Shown: one piece after another, positions 22,585 through 26,550 of the stretch | Position numbering within the stretch: position 1 is the first letter of the stretch | Layout of the letters: each line of letters opens with the position of its first letter | NCBI GenBank assembly: GCA_012510695.1 | Contig: JAAZHN010000008.1 | Span: 1 to 26,550 of the forward strand | DNA: 26,550 nt | Direction: 5' to 3' | DNA from: Mollicutes bacterium | GTDB taxonomy: Bacteria; Bacillota_I; Bacilli_A; RF39; UBA660 | Made by a program: the position numbers and the translations under genes | Notes under the pieces: model-generated | Told to the model about the DNA's origin: nothing | The model's database searches: none | Seen by the model: the letters and a program-made list of their open reading frames with translations, nothing else

Positions 22585-22886
22585 TATATTTTTAACATAT
22601 ATGATGTTTCTTTACTTCCAAAATCGGAACCTATGAAAAATCTTTCAAAAGCAGCAACGGCTCTTTTTTTAGCATTTACTCCTTCAAAGATCATGGCATT
22701 TCGAATATTTATATACATAATTGTATTATCTATTGTTGTCATTCTCCATGTTTGATCAATAGAATTTGATTCGTATCCTCTAGTGTTGGCTGGGCCAATA
22801 TTTTTTTCAAAACTTTTTAGTTCTTCTATATATGCAAGATCTTGCCAAAAAATAATGGCATATATTTTTTGCTCATAATTTGACAT
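22584..22886 (-). CDS. Uncharacterised 100-residue protein downstream of uvrA
   Basis: A soluble protein with no signal or membrane helix. The sequence contains the aromatic stretch YAIIFWQDLAYIEEL and a basic helix VNAKKRAVAAFERFF. I do not recognise the family. The ATG has an AGAAAGGA ribosome binding site and the gene lies 31 bases after uvrA on the same strand, so it is probably read from the uvrA transcript. A DNA-repair role is possible but there is no sequence support for it. Confidence 0.65.
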   Translation of the reverse strand: MSNYEQKIYAIIFWQDLAYIEELKSFEKNIGPANTRGYESNSIDQTWRMTTIDNTIMYINIRNAMIFEGVNAKKRAVAAFERFFIGSDFGSKETSYMLKI

Positions 22887-22917
22887 TATAAAATTCCTTT
22901 CTAAAATTTATGAGTTA

Positions 22918-25725
22918 CTATAAAACATTTTTTAGAAATTGTCCAGTATATGACTCTTTGCATTTTATTATTTCTTCGGGAGTACCGGTTGCAATTACTT
23001 CCCCACCACCATCGCCACCTTCAGGACCAAGGTCGATAATGTGGTCAGCAACTTTTATTACATCTAAGTTATGTTCAATAACAATAACTGTATCGCCATT
23101 ATCAACTATTCTATTTAATATAACTAATAATCTTTTAATATCATCGGTATGAAGACCTGTTGTCGGTTCATCTAAAATAAACACACTTTTGCCTGTTGGT
23201 TTTTTTTGTAATTCTTTTGCTAGTTTTACTCTTCCTGCTTCGCCTCCAGATAAAGTTGGAGCACTTTGACCAAGTTCAATATAGGATAATCCCACATCCA
23301 TCATTATTCCTAATTCATATTTTATTCTTGGAATATTTTCAAAAAAATCGTAAGCTTCTTCAACTCGCATTTTTAAAACATCGGCAATATTTTTTTCTTT
23401 AAATTTAATATCTAATGTTTCTTTATTATATTTTTTTCCTCCACAGACATCACAAGGAACATAAACATCTGGCAAAAAATGCATCTCAATTTTTTTAACT
23501 CCGTCTCCCCAACAAGCTTCGCATCTTCCACCTTTAACATTAAAACTGAATCTTCCTTTTTTATACCCTCTGATTTTTGCTTCCTTTGTATTAACAAAAA
23601 CTTCTCTAATCTCATCAAAAACTCCAACATAAGTCGCTGGATTACTTCTTGGGGTTCTACCGATTGGATCTTGACTGATTAAAACAACTTTATCTATGTC
23701 ATCAATTCCTGTTATTTTGTCGTGTTTGCCAACCTCATATTTTGAGTTATAAACACTTTTCATTAAGGATTTATATAAAATCTCATTAACTAAAGAACTC
23801 TTACCAGATCCACTTACACCAGTAACACATATAAATTTACCTCTAGGAAATTCTACATCGATATTTTTTAAATTATTTTCCTTTGCACCCTTAATTTTAA
23901 TTGACTTACCCGAGCCTTTTCTTCTTACTTTAGGAACATCTATTTTTAATTTACCAGATAGGTATTTACCTGTTAGGCTTTCCTCATTTTTCATCACTTC
24001 ATCAGGAGTTCCAACTGCAACTATATAGCCACCATTTTTACCCGCAACTGGGCCAATATCAATTAAGTAGTCTGATGCTAGCATTGTATCATGATCATGT
24101 TCAACAACAATTAAGGTATTGCCAAGATCTCGCATTTCTTTTAATGATTTTATTAATTTATCATTATCTCTTTGATGAAGACCAATGCTTGGTTCATCTA
24201 ATACATATAAAACTCCAGATAATTTACTACCGATTTGAGTGGCTAATCTTATTCTTTGACTCTCTCCACCAGAAAGAGTTCCAGCGTTTCTTGCTAAAGA
24301 AAGGTATCCTAATCCAACATTATCTAAAAAATCTAATCTACTCATTATTTCTTTTAATAAAAGATTGGAAATTCCTCGCTCTTCTTCTGTTAGCTTTAAA
24401 TTATTTAAAAAATTCATTATGTCTTTAATACTCATTAAAGTTAATTCATAAATGTTTTTCTTGTTTATTAAAACAGATAAAACATCATCTTTTAGTCTTG
24501 AACCATGACAAACATCACATTGCATTTCCATCATGTAACCTTCAATCCAATCTCTTATCCAACTGCTTTGAGTCTCAATATATCTTCTTTCTAAATTGTT
24601 AACTATTCCTTCATATGCACTTGTTTGATATCTAACATCACCTTTATTTGAAACATACTTAAATTTTATTTCTTCATTGCTTCCATATAAAATTATGTTT
24701 AATTCTTTATTAGTTAAATTTTTTATTTTTTTAGTTATATCAATATTATAATGTTTACAAACTGTTTCTAGTGCTGTCATATTGGTATTCTGTTCAGGAT
24801 TAAAAGAAAGGATTCCGCCTTCTAAAATTGACTTATTACGATCAGGAATTAATAAATCAATATTTATTTTAGATTTTACTCCTAATCCCTTACATTCTGG
24901 ACAGGCTCCATATGGTGCATTAAATGAAAACATTCTTGGTTCTAAACTAGGTAGTGAAAAATTACATTTCATACAAGCATATTTTTCACTCATCATGATT
25001 TCTTCTTTACCAATTATATTAATTATTACTTTGCCATCAGCTAAATTAGTCGCATTTTCAATTGCTTCAAATAGGCGACTACGATCGCTTTTCTTTAAGA
25101 CTAATCGATCAATTACAACCTCAATATTATCTTTGATATTTTTTTCTAGTGTTATTTCCTCACTTAAGTCTTTTATTTCTCCATTGACTCTTACTCTAGT
25201 AAATCCCTTTTTACTTAAATCCGCAAATAGTTCCTTATGAGTTCCTTTTTCACCACGAATGATAGGTGATAATATTTCAAGTTTTGTTCCTTCATCAAAA
25301 CTTAAAATCTTATTAGTCATTTCTTCAATACTTTGACTTTTAATAGGAATTTTATGAGTAGGACAATGTGGGATACCAATTCTTGAAAATAGTAGTCTTA
25401 AATAATCATAAATCTCTGTTACTGTACCAACTGTACTTCTTGGGTTTTTATTAGTGGATTTTTGATCAATCGCGATGCTCGGACTCAAACCTTCAATTGA
25501 ATCAACATCTGGTTTTTCAGTGCCACCTAAAAATTGCCTAGCATAAGCGCTTAGACTTTCGACATATCTCCTTTGACCTTCAGCATAAATAGTATCAAAA
25601 GCTAAACTGCTTTTTCCTGATCCACTTACTCCAGTCATTACAACTAATTTATTTTTAGGGATTTCTAAATCAATATTTTTTAAATTGTTTTCTCTAGCTC
25701 CCTTAATTATTAATTTATCCTTAAT
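22918..25725 (-). CDS. uvrA: Excinuclease ABC subunit A, start codon unresolved
   Basis: Damage-recognition ATPase of nucleotide excision repair; it loads UvrB on DNA. Two ABC modules are seen: Walker A GVSGSGKSSLAFD and GVSGSGKSSLVNE; signatures LSGGESQRIRLA and LSGGEAGRVKLA. Zinc motifs are CMKCNFS...CPEC and CEACWGDG...CDVCGG. The first ATG in frame (25638) would begin at Walker A and lose the first strand. Upstream in the same frame lies a normal UvrA N-terminus (KDKLIIKGARENNLKNIDLEIPK), open back to a TGA at 25729-25731. There is no ATG, GTG or TTG in it. I set the start at the ATT 25723-25725 (935 residues, near the usual 940). A missing base could instead join the ATG at 25736. See findings. 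Confidence 0.9.
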   Translation of the reverse strand: MKDKLIIKGARENNLKNIDLEIPKNKLVVMTGVSGSGKSSLAFDTIYAEGQRRYVESLSAYARQFLGGTEKPDVDSIEGLSPSIAIDQKSTNKNPRSTVGTVTEIYDYLRLLFSRIGIPHCPTHKIPIKSQSIEEMTNKILSFDEGTKLEILSPIIRGEKGTHKELFADLSKKGFTRVRVNGEIKDLSEEITLEKNIKDNIEVVIDRLVLKKSDRSRLFEAIENATNLADGKVIINIIGKEEIMMSEKYACMKCNFSLPSLEPRMFSFNAPYGACPECKGLGVKSKINIDLLIPDRNKSILEGGILSFNPEQNTNMTALETVCKHYNIDITKKIKNLTNKELNIILYGSNEEIKFKYVSNKGDVRYQTSAYEGIVNNLERRYIETQSSWIRDWIEGYMMEMQCDVCHGSRLKDDVLSVLINKKNIYELTLMSIKDIMNFLNNLKLTEEERGISNLLLKEIMSRLDFLDNVGLGYLSLARNAGTLSGGESQRIRLATQIGSKLSGVLYVLDEPSIGLHQRDNDKLIKSLKEMRDLGNTLIVVEHDHDTMLASDYLIDIGPVAGKNGGYIVAVGTPDEVMKNEESLTGKYLSGKLKIDVPKVRRKGSGKSIKIKGAKENNLKNIDVEFPRGKFICVTGVSGSGKSSLVNEILYKSLMKSVYNSKYEVGKHDKITGIDDIDKVVLISQDPIGRTPRSNPATYVGVFDEIREVFVNTKEAKIRGYKKGRFSFNVKGGRCEACWGDGVKKIEMHFLPDVYVPCDVCGGKKYNKETLDIKFKEKNIADVLKMRVEEAYDFFENIPRIKYELGIMMDVGLSYIELGQSAPTLSGGEAGRVKLAKELQKKPTGKSVFILDEPTTGLHTDDIKRLLVILNRIVDNGDTVIVIEHNLDVIKVADHIIDLGPEGGDGGGEVIATGTPEEIIKCKESYTGQFLKNVL

Positions 25726-25749
25726 AAATCACTCATTTCGAACATGATT

Positions 25750-25758
25750 ATTTTACCA
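25750..25758 (-). promoter_or_regulatory. Extended -10 element before uvrA
   Basis: TGGTAAAAT on the minus strand, between the upstream terminator and uvrA. No good -35 box. The start site would fall around 25743, leaving almost no leader before the ATGs at 25745 and 25736. Confidence 0.4.
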
Positions 25759-25768
25759 TATTGATATT

Positions 25769-25797
25769 AAAAAAAGAAATCATATAAATTTCCTTTT
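25769..25797 (-). terminator. Terminator of the short-chain dehydrogenase gene
   Basis: On the minus strand AAAGGAAAT and ATTTCTTT pair with one bulged G, followed by a run of Ts. It makes uvrA a separate unit. Confidence 0.65.
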
Positions 25798-26547
25798 TCA
25801 CTTCTGTTTTTTATCCTGAAAATTACTTGTTATTTTCATTAAAATGCTATAAGGCATAAATCTTGACATAAAAGTTGTAGTTTTCCATCTTAAACCAGGC
25901 ATGATAATGATTTTATTTGTAAACATTTTTTTAATAGCATATTTAGCGATTTCCTTACTTTCAATATTTTTAGAATTAAACTTTGCTCCAGCGGTCTCAT
26001 TGAATTTAGAGTTAAAAGGTCCTGGACAAAGTACAGAAATTTTTACATTACTATTTAATTCTTTTAATTCATGACTTATCGCTAGAGTTTGTTTAACTAC
26101 ATAATTTTTTGTACTATAGTATGTGCTTAATTTAGGCCCCGCTTGAAATCCAGCTACACTTCCGACATTTAAAATTCTACCCGAATCTTTTTTAATAAAG
26201 TCTTTTAAATACAATTTAGTTAAAATATGAAGCGCTTTAATGTTAACATCAATCATTTCTAATTCTTTTTGTAAATCTGTTTCATGGAAATAACCAAACA
26301 AGCCAAACCCTGCATTATTTATTAATAAATCAACATTCTTATTTTCCTCATACATTTTTATTACATTTTCTTCTTTTGTTAAATTACAAATATATATTTT
26401 TGCTTCTGTTTTACAATTTTTCTTGGTTTCTTCCAAACCTTTTTTATCTCTTGCAACTAATATTAATTCATAACCTAACTCACTTAGTTGATAAGCTAGT
26501 TCTCTTCCTAATCCAGAACTAGCTCCTGTAATTAGTGCTTTTTTCAT
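25798..26547 (-). CDS. Short-chain dehydrogenase/reductase
   Basis: 249 residues, classical SDR size. NAD(P)-binding TGASSGLG (7-14), NNAG (77-80), Asn102, catalytic Ser130 (NVGSVAG), and YxxxK as Tyr143 and Lys147. The Arg after VA (VARD, 33) favours NADP(H) (inference). The C-terminal part is basic and mildly hydrophobic (MPGLRWKTTTFMSRFMPYSIL), as in the DltE/YqjQ-like group of SDRs. The substrate is unknown. The ATG is three bases from the window edge, so its ribosome binding site and upstream neighbours are not visible. Confidence 0.9.
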   Translation of the reverse strand: MKKALITGASSGLGRELAYQLSELGYELILVARDKKGLEETKKNCKTEAKIYICNLTKEENVIKMYEENKNVDLLINNAGFGLFGYFHETDLQKELEMIDVNIKALHILTKLYLKDFIKKDSGRILNVGSVAGFQAGPKLSTYYSTKNYVVKQTLAISHELKELNSNVKISVLCPGPFNSKFNETAGAKFNSKNIESKEIAKYAIKKMFTNKIIIMPGLRWKTTTFMSRFMPYSILMKITSNFQDKKQK

Positions 26548-26550
26548 TAT

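Noticed and set aside
23412..25240. Several open frames on both strands within uvrA
   Set aside because: All are shadow frames of the conserved uvrA sequence, without ribosome binding sites.

Overview
The window is AT-rich (by eye roughly 30% GC), compact, standard-code bacterial chromosome. Genes sit on consensus-like sigma-A promoters and AGGAGG-type ribosome binding sites. TGA is used as a stop (the pflB/pflA ATGA overlap). The content points to an anaerobic low-GC Gram-positive: pyruvate formate-lyase and its activase, enolase, murein synthesis and remodelling (MurC, a FemABX transferase, a VanY-type carboxypeptidase), and proteins with Gram-positive-style membrane anchors. I infer a Bacilli-class gut lineage (Erysipelotrichales/RF39-like) with a cell wall, so not a wall-less mycoplasma. 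No species is claimed.

Layout. 1-1673 (+): the 3' part of pflB and pflA, ending in a bidirectional hairpin that contains the stop codons of pflA and of a convergent unknown gene (1670-2509, -). 2573-2712: a tRNA-Cys gene with its own promoter and terminator. 2704-9380 (-): a probable long operon read from enolase through five envelope or envelope-associated proteins. These are a Cys/Asp-rich calcium-loop surface protein, a membrane-anchored thioredoxin-like protein, a small PH-like protein, an anchored putative beta-propeller protein and a five-helix membrane protein with a large outer domain. 9482-10801 (+): a FemABX peptidoglycan-bridge enzyme, divergent from enolase with overlapping promoters.

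10846-15224 (-): the str operon rpsL-rpsG-fusA-tuf with a promoter and a two-hairpin leader. 15205-15968 (-): two overlapping small membrane proteins, the first with a prepilin-like N-terminus. 16045-17436 (-): a YfcC/DcuC-like permease. 17509-18987 (-): lysS. 19101-19634 (+): a small lipoprotein. 19670-22507 (-): an operon of a Tic20/DUF4870-like membrane protein, a VanY-type carboxypeptidase and murC. 22584-25725 (-): uvrA followed by a 100-residue unknown. 25798-26547 (-): a short-chain dehydrogenase.

Most noteworthy: (i) a surface protein with twelve tandem DxDxDGxxD loops and 22 cysteines, all in CxxxC pairs, encoded directly before an anchored CxxC thioredoxin-like protein in the enolase operon; (ii) ribosomal protein S12 carrying Gln and Ile at the positions of E. 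coli Lys88 and Pro91, classical streptomycin-resistance sites; (iii) uvrA with no ATG, GTG or TTG start for its conserved N-terminus; (iv) a prepilin-like gene pair in front of the str operon. There is no stretch over 300 bases without a gene, and I see no CRISPR array, insertion sequence or phage gene.
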